NCBI GenBank assembly: GCA_032768795.1
Contig: CP136491.1
Location: forward strand, 3,412,501-3,476,500
DNA from: Tremella fuciformis
Lineage: Eukaryota; Basidiomycota; Tremellomycetes; Tremellales; Tremellaceae
DNA length: 64,000 nt
Direction: 5' to 3'
A model generated the notes under the pieces. That model did not search any database and was not told the DNA's origin. It saw only the letters and a program-made list of their open reading frames with translations. A program made the translations under genes and the position numbers. Every line of letters starts with the position of its first letter. Position 1 is the first letter of the stretch. Below are positions 20,497 through 32,592 of the stretch, in pieces.

Positions 20497-23400
20497 CTAG
20501 TAAGGAATACCGCTGCATCGTCAGCATGAGCAGCTCCGAGAAGAGGGGGTTCGCTCACTTTTGTATCTTCTGGAAGCCGTCGTACACATTACTCCTCATA
20601 TTCTCATGGGCATTCCTGATGACGCCCATCATGTACTCTGCCGCGGCCCGCTCGGTCAACTGCAGCTGGAACCGCTCCCTCAGCCTGCGAATAGTGGGCT
20701 CGCCCTTGAAAGACGGCAGCGCTGTGCCAAGCATGAGATGGACGGTGTGCACGAGCTGGTCGGCGTGCGGGCGAATGGCCAGGAAAGCCTTGACGGTAAG
20801 CTCGGCGAACGTGCGGTACCCCTGCGAGTCGCGGCCGCCCATGAGCGCAACCATCTCGTGGTTGAGCTTGAAAGAGTTGGGCTCGAATTTGATACCGCCC
20901 GGGCCGATGTCGAACAGGAAGCCGAAATCGACATGAACGATATGGCCCTCGGCGTCGATCATGATGTTGCCGTTATGCCTGTCTTTGATCTGCAGGATGT
21001 AGCATGCGACCGAGTACGCGGCCATGGATTGGATAAAGTTCATGCGCGCCTTTTGGAAGGGGATCGTGTCGACACCGCCGTACTTGTCGACGAAATACGA
21101 GAACAGGTCGTTGATTTTAGCCCGACCCATCTCGTCACGCGAAGTCGCGTTGGGCACGACGTCGATGACACCGCACTATAATCAGCCTCCGCCTAGTCGT
21201 GGATGAACTACTGCACGTACCCCGGGAGCCGTGGCAGTGACACGGTAGGGGAACAGGTACAGCGTCAGACCGACCGAGTCGAACACGTTTTTGAACATGG
21301 CGATGACCTGCAAAGCGAGCACGTCTTGCCGACAGTCGTCGCCGACTTTGAAGATGGCCGCTTGCCAAACGTCAGACGATGTCTTGACCATCTGCGCCTC
21401 ATCTGAAATCTCGATGTTTGCGTCCGAGGGCAGGTCGAGGCGTTCCCTGCGGACCTTGAAGGTAGCCATGAATGGCGCTTTTGCGTGCGACTGAAGGGGT
21501 CTGCCAGACTTGCGATCGAGATCGATGACTATGCCATCGGGGTTTGACGGCAGATAGACGCCTACTTGTAGCTCGATCTGTGCCATCTCCTCATCGATCT
21601 TTGCCTGAAGGGTCAGCGTCAGCCAGACTTACCGAATCAGCTTGCCTTTTTTTCGGGTTTCGATTTCTTGATGTATGGCTTGAGTTTGCCCGATATCGAG
21701 GTGATCTCGCCGAAGAACGTGAACTCGGTATCGTAGAACTTCTTGGCCTTGCCGCTCAGTCCAGCTACAATCATGTCGATCATACGGTCCAGCAAGGGTT
21801 TCATGGGGTCTTCTTCCTCCTGTTTGTCAGTGCGAGCTGCTCATTGTTCGGCAGGCGAGTTTTTGCATTCACGAGGCAGGACTTACCGCGTTGTCGTCCT
21901 TGTGCGTATTGGCCTTCATATTCCACACGATTTGATGACAAAATAGTTGACTGATCTTGGAAGTCTCAAAGATGAATCTCTCCACGTAGCCCGATTGTCA
22001 GCTCCTGGTGTCTTTGAGGTCCTGTTAGACACGTACCGAGCGCATCCGACCTCAAAGCTTGTACGACTTGCGGGACAAAGAAGAATGTCAAGTCTACCTC
22101 GTGTTGCTCCAATACCCTCATGGCGTATTGTAGCAAAAGAGGGTGATTGCCGTATCTTGGCTGAAAGTAGACTAGGGCCGCAACGGGCGGTATCGCCGCC
22201 CATACGGGCAGCCATTGCAAAGCAGCCTTGGCGTTCGGCTCCAGCTTCTCGCCAAGCAGATAACGAAGAGCCTCCGGGACCGCGATAACTTGCTTAGGCT
22301 GCTCTCTGACCAGCGCAGTCAGAGCGGTCTGCACCGCTGGGTATTTGAAGCGTTCGCCCATGTGTACGGCCATCGCCGGCGAGATTCGCCATGCTTTGGC
22401 GACGAGCTTGGGCCATTCGCTGGGAGCAAGAGCCCTTTCGGCAATGTCTGCTCCAGTGGTTCGACCTGTCTCATTGGTCGGATTGCACCAGACGTTCAAG
22501 CGAGAGACTTCGTTCTCGACCAAAAGGCGTAGAATCTGCACGCGGTCTTTGTGGTGCGCCACATAGTCATGCAGAGTCGTAGAGCCTGCAGGTAAGGAAA
22601 GGACTGACAATGAGCAAAGGCGCATACCTCTGATGAGCAATGCGGGCGATCTGTCGGACATCGAGGATGTCTGATAGTCCCCGCGCACTTGATCTTCCTG
22701 CACAGCAGACATGAAGTCCTGCAGAAGCTTGATTTCGGCGCCTACTTGAACGCGATTGCTACCGTACGACCACCTGGGCATGAGCATCGACGAAGTAGAG
22801 CAAACCCATTGGCTTACTGAGGCCTGACTGCAAACCATGCAAATGCAGCTGTGAATAACCGATCTCTGAAGCGCAACTCGAGCAACGCTTCCATCTTGCT
22901 ACTAGCCAGGATCTGGAAGCCAAACAGCAGCAGCGAGAATCGCACTTCCCGAGCAAGCGGATGCGTGCACATCTTCTTGTGCGCTGCGAGGGATCGCATC
23001 AGAACCCGAATGAGCGAGGTCATAATTCCAGGTTGGCGATACTTGATGGCCTGGAATTGGCTCGAGAGCACCTGAATCAGGAGTAGATGTGGCCGAAGAA
23101 GCTTGCGCGCTTTGGCGAGCTCCAGGTCTAGGACCTTCTTGTCCGAAGGAGCGAATTCGATCTTGGTCTCGAAAGGATCCCGATAGCTGGCTGTGTCAGT
23201 CGATTTATGGCAAGCGGAAGAGACGTACTTCATGTTGGAACTGAACATCCCGCGCGACTTGCGGATCGTCTCCAACCAGCCAGCAGATATTTCTCCCATG
23301 ACAGCCACTTCAGCTTCCGGTCGCTGTCGCAGCAGCCAAGTCCATGCATCTACGCCCGCCGCAATTGCGAGAGGAGTAAATGCTGCCATGGGCAGCTCGA

Positions 23401-26400
23401 CGAGGTAGTGAATGATATCGCTATCCATCTGATTGTGAGCCAGCGCTCAATTGCATTCCGCTGATCCTCGAACTGACCTTCTCGGACGCTGTAAGCACGG
23501 ACACGGCACGAAGAAGGATACGGCGGATCTCTGGAACAGCATACTGTTTTTTCTGTCGGATAGTGGATACCGCTTGTGCCATCTGCGACTTGAAGGCAAG
23601 CAATTCGCCTTCAGAAGAATGCAGAGGAGAGCCCTTCTCGAGGTTCTTGAGACCCTGTTCGACCACGTGGCGGACACCACTCAGCTCCCCCGTGAAGTAA
23701 TTCTTCGCCGCGAATTGCGATGCAACGAGATTCGAACAATCGCTTGGCCATCCGCCGATAGTAGGCATCATCGCTGTCCGTGAGTTGGTATTCATACTCC
23801 AAGGGGAAAACAAATTCACCCTCTTGTCTGTCCAGCCGTGTGATCGCCTTTGAGTAGTGCAGAGCCAGTCCAGCACCCATCTCGACGGAATCAATCAAGA
23901 GGACGTCTCGAGATTCGCCCAAGTAGGACTGCAGAGTAGATTGTACCTCAATCGGAGCGCGTGAGATCGCAAGAGTCAACCAGCTTTTGGCGACAGAGTG
24001 CAGCTGCGTCACAATCTCATTCCGCACGGCGTAGTCTTCTGTCAGTTGAAGCGTGAGGTCCATCTTATCCGACTTGAACTCGTAGACCGGGGAGTACTGC
24101 CAGTCAGTCAAGCCCACAAGATTAAGCACTCACTTCATCCGTGTATTGAAGTTCGCAGCTGTTCCGCATGAGTGTCAGGATTTCGAGTAACGTGAAGACA
24201 ACTTTGCGGTCACACATCAGAGCTGAAAACGTCTCGAGGATCTGTCGAGCATAGGTCATAGCAATCTCGCGAACCTTTCGGTATCGATGCGTGCATCCGA
24301 CCAGGATAGCGCAAACCTCGTCGGATACAATGTCGGGCAGAGAATGGATGACCACTTGCTGGCTAAGTTGTTTCAGGAATGCAGCGGACACACGGCCTGC
24401 GATCGACTCCATGGGGGCCAGGAGAGAGCTGTTGTTGACTGACTCGTTCGCGAAGTACTGCAGCAAGTACGAAGGTCGATAGCGCGCAGTCCGGAGTATC
24501 TCAAGATCATGTACCGCGAGTAGAAGCGTCACTTGTGGCGACGACATCGTCCGGATGTGATATGCAATACGTTGATGTGGAAGATACTCGGCCAATGTCG
24601 CCCGCTGCTGAGAGAGGATAGACGCGGCGAAGTCCTTGCGCAAAACTGAGTTGTATTCCAGATCACTGGCCACGTAGTCCGTCGCATTCTCGAGGATGAG
24701 GGCCGGGCTCTTCTCAGCGATGTTGCTCAGAGCATGCAGCTCATGCTCGGATAGACGCTTCTTGTCAACCGGCCCACTGATCCCGAATGCGACGCAAATG
24801 AACCAGAGATTTCGGAAATGTGCCACAAGTTCAGGCGAGGGGCTTTTGGCGGGCCAGTAGGTAGGGTGCGACAGCAGCGCCGAAATGGGAATGAGCAATG
24901 CTGCCAGACCGCTTTTCATGTCATTGACTCGCGCTTCGCTGTCGGACTTGAGATGCGCAAGCTTCTCTTTGTCGTGCGTGTCAAAACCGGACGGCGCCAT
25001 GGCGATCATCTGCGTCTGCGTCCCCTTGTCCGCGAAAAGAGTAAGGAGCTCGACCAGGTATCCGTCAGCGCAATCGAGTCGTTTGCCAAGACCTTTGGCA
25101 AGTGTCGTCTGTGCTGCAAGCACAGCGTTGGATGCCATGCGGGGGTCTTCGGGGTGGGACGAGCGGGATATCTGTGAGAATGCTCGGTATACGTCGACGA
25201 GATCGGTGTTCGAGCTGGCGAGGGCAAGTGGGACAAGATTACAAGCGATGGTAGCTTCTATGATTAGGTCGACTCCGCGCAGCCGTTGTAGAAGCATTGA
25301 GATGGATAGATGTATGATGTCCTCCCGATTGACCTCGAGCGCAAGACGCGAGACGACTTGAACAGCAGTGACCGCGACCAGTCGACGTTGCTCTTCGGTC
25401 CGTTTGTAGGAACCACCGGACCGCATAGTCGATCCGTCCAGGAGCTCGTTTCGGGAGGGTTGGCTAGACCTCATTGATTGGGTTATGCCTGGAGCGATAC
25501 TGCCGCCGCCGACACCGTGAACAAGAAGATTCAGCAAGGAGTACAAGGTGGAGGAGATGAGATCGTCATTCGGAGCGGACTGGACACAGATGCCCAAACA
25601 CTGAGAGGCAGCCACCACAGCCGGGGGTATGTCAGCCATGAAAGCCGCCATCTCGCCTTCAAATGCAGGCAGAGGATTGCCGAGGAGTCGCCTTATGTGG
25701 TGGACCATAGAAGGGCCAAGTGAAGGCTGGTTACGGACGAGTATCGAGGTGCAGACAAACGCAGCTTCCAGAACCCGGGCGTCCCCGACGGTGCTATTAT
25801 CTGACAGGAGGAGTTTGAGCCTTGCGAGCTGTGTCTGGTCGCGCTGATCCTCATGCAGACTGAGGAGGTTCAAGAGATGCTGTCTGTCAGCGTAGGCGAT
25901 GATGACGGCGATAGCTCACCAGAACAGCCACAGTGATCTCAATCTCCTCGTCCGGTTCAGTACCGCCCATGCTCAAGACACTGTTGCGCCTAGTGATTCC
26001 GGTGTCCTCTCCAACCCCCATCAACTCGCTCCACCACCGCACGACCATCTCTTCCGCTTGCCGAAGAGCGGCTTGACCGTTCTGAGAGCCCGAAAGGCGC
26101 GGGGCAGACTCATCGATCTCAGTCTTGACCAGAAGCCTTGTTTGCTCGGCGGGAACAGGCGAGGCCATATTGTCCTCGTGGCGGTGGAACATGGTTGGTT
26201 CGGGCTGATGCGCGAATGCACGCTGTTTGGGAGCGGTGATCGGCACAAGCGGAGTTGCGAGCAGGATGTTCAAGACTTCCGCCACAAGCATGACCAGTGC
26301 ACCTGGCGACTGGGGGTGGGGGGCCGTAAAGTAGGACGAGGACACTTCAGGGGGCGAATTGTGATTCGAGGTGTGCTTGAGAAGCTTGAGCAGGTAGCCA

Positions 26401-27167
26401 GGTGCCGTGATCTTGACGAGCGTGGTGACCATACTCGGTAAAGATCGGCTGGAAGACGGGGGTAACGGGCAGCGGCTGATGACCGCATGAACCGATGAGA
26501 GCATGACGAGCGGTAATGCTGGCAGTGAGCTGGAGTTGGGCGGCGAGGGCTGCACCTACTGAGCGAGCCGTCTCCCTCTATCATTGTGAGAATATTGTGC
26601 AAGAGGTCGTCCAGCACCGAAATCACCTCGTCGCGCAATGCCTCTACTCCCCATCCTACCCAGAGAACAGCGCTCAGCAGGGTTTCGCATAACCGCGCCT
26701 GAGAAGTGGTGCCCACTCCACTGCGATCACCATAGCGCGATGAAGAAGTCGGCTCGTTACTCGATGCCAGAGTGCCCTGCTCGAGGAGGCCGGCAAGAAG
26801 CTGCTTCAATCTCGGCAAGGCATGAGGCAGATAAGGCGCGGTTAGAGGTAGAGAGGAGACATAGTGAGCATAGGAGATGGCTCGGTTGAGCTCAAAGTCG
26901 GTCTTCAACTCAGCTCGTGTACAGCCGGGCGAGCGCCGAGCTCACCCATTCGTCCGCGTCGTATCCATTGACTGGAGGCTCTGGGAGTCCTCTCAGCAGT
27001 GGCTGAATTGGTCCCTCCTCGACACTACCATTGGGCGGCGGAGCGGTCGCTGCGGGATCCTTGGCGAGGTTTCCCGCTAGACTGGTGAGGATCTGCAGGT
27101 GGAGCGGCTCGTCGAGACTTGTATGTCAGCGTGACTTCATCAATAGGAGTGAAGCTGACCAGTCCAT
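20497..27167 (-). CDS. STT4: Phosphatidylinositol 4-kinase III alpha (Stt4)
   Basis: Makes PI4P at the plasma membrane, upstream of PI(4,5)P2 and cell-wall integrity signalling. The C-terminal catalytic domain is unmistakable: [18 protein letters not shown], the catalytic loop [10 protein letters not shown], the DFG-type motif [30 protein letters not shown] and the activation-loop region. The last tiny exon adds GIPY and stop at 20499-20497, as in other Stt4 proteins. The helical (PIK) domain lies around [17 protein letters not shown], and the long alpha-solenoid N terminus includes the 584-codon open stretch at 24122-25873. About 20 exons, approximately 1,900 residues. The start is ATG 27167 (MD, then a splice to [20 protein letters not shown]). 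Neighbour RBM18 is divergent. Confidence 0.97.
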
Positions 27168-27363
27168 CTCTTTCGTTGCCGCTGTGGCTGTCTCGGTCGA
27201 TCACTATAGGAAAGCTGAAGACGAAGATGGAGTACCTCGGCGTCGTCACTCGTCACTTCGGCGTGAAACCGAAACATATTTACGTAACAGTCTATTCCTC
27301 GAACGGAATTGGGAGGACAGGTCTAAATATCTCGTCTCTTGGTATAACATCGACATCCCACAG

Positions 27364-28379
27364 ATGCAGTCCCAAGCAGCATCTTCGTCGGTCGGGGGCA
27401 AGCCTGAGAGGCTGTATATCGGCAATCTTGCTCCGACAGTAGACGAGTACACCCTCATACAGGTATTGCAGAAGTACGGCAAGATCACCAAGCTGGATTT
27501 CATCTTCCACAAGACCGGGCCGTCGAAGGGCAAGCCGCGCGGCTACGCGTTCATCGAGTACGGGCACAAAGACGTCAGTCCGCCCCGTACAATGGTCGAT
27601 GAGAGATCTGATTGGTAGGAAGCGCTCAAAGCGATGAGCAAGCTGCACGGGCGGTTGTTGCGAGGCAGGAACCTCGTTGTCACTTATGCCAACTCGGTGA
27701 GTGCTGTCCTTTCACTTTGGCAGCTCCATGCGCGGCCCGTGCGCCGCTACTGGGGGATACGGGGATCACTCAGAGAGAGGAAGAGGACCTGGGCCAACCA
27801 TAGGCACCATCTACCGACAACATGCCACTCGCAAATAAATCCCGCCGCCCAGATCCAAGCAAGACTACGACACTGTCTCTGCTCAAGACGTCCAAGAAAC
27901 CTCAGAGGTGGGACCCGTCCCCAACATGTGACCACCTTAGCTGATCAAGCAGTGCTTCTGCTCAGATAGCGGCGATGGAAGCGAAATTGGCCAGCCTGGC
28001 CTCGCGCAAACCAGCGGACGAAGATTACGTCCCTGGGCAGCGGTACGGTACGAGCCTCGGAACGGCCTCTCCGGCTCCCGACGTATCCACCCCGGGATCG
28101 GCGTCCCCCGCGAGGCATGATGAAGCGATGGGGCAAGAAGCGGCTGCGATAGCTGCTGCCGACCTGGAGAAGGAGTTCATGGCTGAAATTGCGCCTACTA
28201 CAAAATCGGCCCAGGAGGCTGAACGGAGTATGCGCAATGAACTGCGCGTTGGGCTCGGCGAAACGTCCGCTCAATGTACGCCCCCACAATCGGGCACGAG
28301 CGCGACTCCGAACCCGACCCCGATGTCCGAGGCGTTCAAACGGGGACTAGCCACACTTCCACCCCGACCGATGACATGA
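27364..28379 (+). CDS. RBM18-like RNA-binding protein
   Basis: Small single-RRM protein like human RBM18. RNP2 is seen as RLYIGNLAPTVDEYTLIQVL and RNP1 as KPRGYAFIEYGHKD, with EALKAMSKLHGRLLRGRNLVVTYANS closing the RRM. Downstream, the family's LSLLKTSKKPQ motif follows after an intron. The next acceptor must be CAAG (before CAGTGCTTC) rather than the later CTCAG, because the latter would create an in-frame stop; this gives the conserved QIAAMEAKLASL. The remaining 100 residues are Ala/Ser/Pro-rich with a helix ADLEKEFMAEIA. Start ATG 27364, stop TGA 28377-28379. It is divergent from STT4 (196 bp). Confidence 0.9.
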
Positions 28380-28478
28380 GTGGTTTCACAAGATCGACTA
28401 TGTGTCCGGCCTTTATGGTTATACAAAGGCGATATGCACATACGATACAACAGTCTACGACTCTATCGCCCAGATCGC

Positions 28479-29481
28479 TCATATCCCCAAGGCCATCTTC
28501 TTGAATCGGCTCTGCGGATTCGAGCATATCCGCGGGTCGTATTCCTTCAACGGTGCGACTATCCGCCACACGCCTTTGAGACGCGCCACGTCCATACGCC
28601 ACTCTTCGCCGGTCCCAAATCCCAGCTCGGCGCCTCGAGCTATAGCAGGCGTGCTCACGGGCCGGACAGCAGAGGAAGCAGTCAGGTGGACTTCGCGTAA
28701 TAAGGGAATCTTTTGTCGGAGCATGAAAATTGCGCGCGCGTCGAAACCCGAGCCAGCGATGATGGAGATATCTGTCCCCTCTGCGCGCTTGTGTAGCGCT
28801 GCGAGAACTTCGGCACCTTCTAGTGCTGTTGGTGCTTGGCCGCTGAGGATCAGCCATGTCCCGACTGCAGACGGGGGACATGCCTAGTTAGAATACGGGT
28901 GATACCTGGTATACTTGCGATGGTGTCGAAAGCCCGCGTCCAATCTGGGGTCACGTCGAATGCACGATGGAATGTAACTGCCTATCAGCCTGGACAAGTG
29001 CAATTCTCACCAAGACGACACACCGTCTTTTGGCTTGGCAGCCTCCACAAGCTTTCTCACTGCCTGCTCGTCCACCTCTCCCGAGGGTGTCAGGCAGCCA
29101 AAGACGAAGCCCTTGACGCGCGGCTCGGATCTGAATACGCTGATATCTTCCAGCATGGTCTCCATCTCCGTAGCCGAGTATACGAAGCTGCCTTGCCGTG
29201 GTCGGATCATGACCATGACCTCGGCAGATGGTATTTTGTGCAGTACCTTCCGTAGCAGCCCGACGGTCGGTGTTAGACCCCCTCCTTCTCGGCTCAGCTT
29301 TGCACGGCGGCAAGACTGGTCACTAGCCCTGTAGAAGATTCGAGCACAGCTCTATACGGACCGGAGAGTGCTCGACCACCTCAGCGACACTGCGCATCAG
29401 CACCATCACTAGCACTCGAACGAGACCGACATACATGTCGGCACTGGCCAGCGATTCTATACAGATCTCCGCCCGGACCAT
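28479..29481 (-). CDS. CutC-family copper homeostasis protein
   Basis: TIM-barrel protein of the CutC family, linked to copper handling though the molecular activity is unsettled. Blocks in order: AEICIESLASA, VRIELCSNLLQGG, GLTPTVGLLRKVL, EVMVMIRPRQGSFVYS, MLEDISVFRS, VKGFVFGCLTPSGEVD, VTFHRAFDVTPDW, then ALEGAEVLAAL and DISIIAGSGFDARAI, ending with EVHLTASSAVRP and a C-terminal extension to stop 28481-28479. The start could be ATG 29481 (chosen, nearest the conserved start), 29517 or 29556. One intron (29327-29285) appears to be of the GC-AG type; with a normal GT donor the frame meets a stop. It is convergent with RBM18 and divergent from the ABC gene. Confidence 0.92.
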
Positions 29482-29634
29482 GCCTGATCCAGTGACGAGG
29501 GCCAGCTCTTTGGCCATCCCGCATGGCGTCAAGTCCTGGCTCTTCGTGATTGCCATCGCGACAATGGTAATCAAATCATGAGGCAACAGACAAGCAAGTC
29601 CATGGCCGAGCTTACGAAACCCGGCTGGCTGCTT

Positions 29635-29667
29635 CCCCACTTTTACCCCACTTTACCCCACTCTCCG
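29635..29667. repeat. Three-fold CCCCACTTT-type tandem motif
   Basis: CCCCAC-type units occur three times with 10-11 bp spacing (starting 29635, 29646 and 29656) in the CutC/ABC divergent promoter, about 100 bp before the ABC gene ATG. The helical spacing suggests a protein-binding array, but I know no factor for it. Confidence 0.7.
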
Positions 29668-29762
29668 GACGGGGAACATGTAAACGACTCGAAACATATA
29701 GCTTGCTTCCCCGCTTGCATCTACACCTCGCGCCCCTTCAGCCTCTTCTGTGAAAGCGCAGG

Positions 29763-31342
29763 ATGTCCAGCGCCCCACTGGTGCGTATCACCCCCAGTGC
29801 CGCTGTCTATCGGTTCGGCTCGCCCACCACCTCGCTCGCAGCTGCAGCTCTACGCTTTCCTCCGGAAGGGTGGACCATCTCGCCCGTCGTGCCGGACAAC
29901 GGCACCAAGGAAGGGTGGGCAATCACGGGTGACGCCGCAGGACGCCGGCTTGCCATCGAGACACTCCTCTCGCGGCACCGTATACATCCCAACCCTCCTC
30001 CTGGCGCGTTCCCCTCACTGACCGTTCGCAATGCCCACGTCCGACACCTGGCGTTCGCCCGCCCACCCCCATCGGGAGAGTTCACCGACTTCACGGCGCG
30101 GTACGGCGCGCTGCTCGAGGAGGATCGCTTGACATTCCGCGAGCAGCTGGCCAAGTACGGCGAACCGGAGGAAGTGGAGCGCATCGCCGGCCTGCTGAGC
30201 ATAGCGCACCTGCTCGACCTGCCCGGCGTCTCACTCAGCTCGGGCCAGACCAGGCGCGCACGGATCGCGGCGGCGTTGTTGACGCGCCCAGGGCTGCTGC
30301 TGCTCGAGGATCCCATGGCTGGCCTCGACGTACGGAGCCGGGCCGAGGTCTCGCGTGTCCTGGGAGAGATCAACCGGGACAGCGTGCGCACAGTGTTAGT
30401 GCTCAAGGGCAAAGGGGGGAGCATGCCAGATTGGGTGACGAGTGTTGCAGATGTGAGGGATGGCGAGGTGTGGATAGGGCCCAGACACGAGTGGGAGGCA
30501 CGGGAGAGCACGTCGGGCGCTAGGCTAGAGCCGCTAGAAGAGGGCCAAGAGGTGGCTCGAGCTCGAGACGGAGAGGGTGAGCCGGTCGTACGGCTACAAG
30601 ATGTGTCGGTGTCATATGGCCAGGGCAGCAGGCCGGTGGGTCTTGTCGCAGACCTTACCGCGGATCATGCTGAGAGCAGGTGCTCAAAGACGTCTCGTGG
30701 TCAATACGTCCGGGGGAGAGATGGCATCTCCAGGGTGCCAACGGCTCAGGCAAGACGACTCTACTATCCCTCATCTTGGGACATCACCCTCGCTCTTTCT
30801 CCCTTCCCGCATCCTCCCTTCTGCTCTTCAGCAAACCCAGACGCAGCATACCCTCTCCTATACTGCGCACACTCATCGGCCATACATCTCCCGAGATCTT
30901 TGCCGCATTCCCGAGAGGCATGGGCCTCAGCGCGCTCGAAGCGGTTGCCACCGGGTTCGAGGGCATCTTCTCCCGCCGACCGCTCACATCGGACCAAAAG
31001 TACCGCACCATGTATCTGCTGGGTAGATTCGCAGATCTGCTCGGAGGTCAGACGGAAGACGTGGCAAAGAAGCCATTCGCCTACTTCACTCCGCCGCAAC
31101 AGGCATTGTTGCTCTTCTTGCGAGCCATCGTCGGGCGGGCGGGGTTGGTGATCCTGGACGAGCCGAGTCAGGGGATGGACGAGGTGTTCTGGAAGCGGTG
31201 TTGCGAGGTGCTGGAGGACGAGTGGAGAGACGTGCCGGAGCAGGCAGTCGTGGTCGTCAGCCACTACGAGGACGAGATGCCGTGGACAAAGGGCAGAGGA
31301 AAGGTGTTGAAGCTAGAGGAGGGCGTCGCGAGTGTAGCATAG
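29763..31342 (+). CDS. Soluble two-domain ABC ATPase (YDR061W/ModF-type)
   Basis: Twin ATP-binding-cassette protein without membrane segments, resembling the fungal YDR061W group; the role is unknown. One 48-nt intron (ending in GAGAGCAG near 30679) splits the second cassette. NBD1 (about residues 25-250) has the signature LSSGQTRRARIAAALLTRPG and a Walker-B-like LLLLEDPMAGLD with E and D exchanged, but its P-loop position reads GDAAGRRL without the lysine. NBD2 (about 275-510) has an intact Walker A GANGSGKTTLLSLI and Walker B LVILDEPSQGMD with the switch histidine VVVSHYEDE, but its signature position reads FTPPQQALLL. The halves therefore complement each other. Start ATG 29763, stop TAG 31340-31342. 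Confidence 0.92.
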
Positions 31343-31377
31343 CATGCACTGAACTGAGATTGCCATGACGGCCACTG

Positions 31378-32292
31378 CTAAGTCGAGTCGTGGACTGGTC
31401 GCGCGGCATATAGGGCGAAATCTTCGACGGCTTTGCCCATTTCATTGAGGGTTCTCCGACCATGGTCGGTCTGCCCCTCAGCTACACATTTGGGGTGTCA
31501 GCAGACAGACGACAACGCACAAACCACACCCGTCGCAGACGACAGTTCGCGTACACTCGCGCATACGCCACGCTACCCCATTGGGCCAAGGGCAGCATTG
31601 CCTTCTCCCTCCTGGCCCTCTTCTCCTGTGGCTCATCCGTCGGCACTTTGCTCCTGTGTGCCATCTGACGAAAGAGCGGAAGGAGGGCGGCGAGCTCAAC
31701 ATCTACCTCCAACCAAGGAGTGAGCACCGTCGACCCTCCGTCTGGCACCCGCAGCGGGAGGTGCAGTACTGCCGGGGCATCGTGATCACGTCGGTGTAGA
31801 CGAGGTTCGCTTTGAAATGTGGACATGCGTATGATTCCTTCGGTACCGGTCCGATCTGCCACGCCTACTTCGATGGCGAGAGGCCGCCGGCCGAGCGGGC
31901 GGAGCTGGACGTGCAGCCACGGCAGCGTGATACCGAGCGGCAGCATCTGAGGGGCATGGCCTCGCAGCATTACGCCTGCCTGGACGTACGTTGCGCGGAT
32001 ACTCGGCGATTGGATGTGCAGCACGGGATGGGTGATACTGCCTTTCTGCACATGCCGGGGGACGTGATTCCGCGTCTTGGAGGAGCTCGGGGCGGCCGAG
32101 TCGGAGACGAGCGACACGCATGACTCTCGGGGGTGCGCAGCATCAGTATGGGTGTGGAAGAGGGCGAGTGGGGGTTCGGACGTCGATGAAAAGAGTGACA
32201 GGAGGGGTGGCTGCGAAGGACGCGTCAGCTGTGACTTCGGCGGATCGGGTGGAGAGACTGACTTGGATGGTATGGGAGAGGATGGTGCTCAT
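31378..32292 (-). CDS. CFAP20/Bug22-family (DUF667) protein
   Basis: Similar to cilia- and flagella-associated protein 20. Exon 1 (32292-32263) codes MSTILSHTIQ; after a short intron the long exon gives PPLLSLFSSTSEPPLALF, then ITHPVLHIQSPSIRATYV and MLPLGITLPWLHVQL. The segments IRMSTFQSEPR and LPLRVPDGGSTVLTPWLEVDV correspond to the SNYQSTTRV and MRLDDGWNQIQFNL blocks of CFAP20. The strongest match is ARVYANCRLRRVWF, like the family's QIHANCRIRRVYF. A last exon is needed to reach EDFALYAA, similar to the family C terminus, with stop 31380-31378; its donor is uncertain (GTCGTC). The stretch between LTPWLEV and the ANCRLRR block is longer than in animals. It is convergent with the ABC gene with a 35-bp gap. 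Confidence 0.75.
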
Positions 32293-32592
32293 GCTGCCGA
32301 TGCGTCAGATCCAAGGAATGACAGGAGATTTGAGAAGTCTGGATTGATCAACGGAAGAGGTGGACAGCCTCACCGAGGTCTGCGACACTGTGGCAGGTGG
32401 CGTCGACGACCTCGAGCGCGACGAGCACAATCAACACCGTGACTGTTGCACATCATACATCTTCTATACTTCCGTATCATACACATTATCGACATTACAA
32501 GGGTTGAGGGCAAAGGGACTCCGCAAAGCGGGTCAAGATAGATCGAGATCGAATTCAAGGCCTTGGTGGTTCTGGCGTGCGGGCGCGCTCGC
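32293..32592. other. Spacer and promoter of the CFAP20-type gene
   Basis: 300 bases between the CFAP20-type start and the 3' end of the secreted-protein gene. No gene or repeat seen. Confidence 0.6.

Noticed and set aside
23700..23740. tRNA-like TTCGAAC with flanking AGATTCGAACAATC
   Set aside because: Lies within an STT4 coding exon, and no cloverleaf can be drawn around it.
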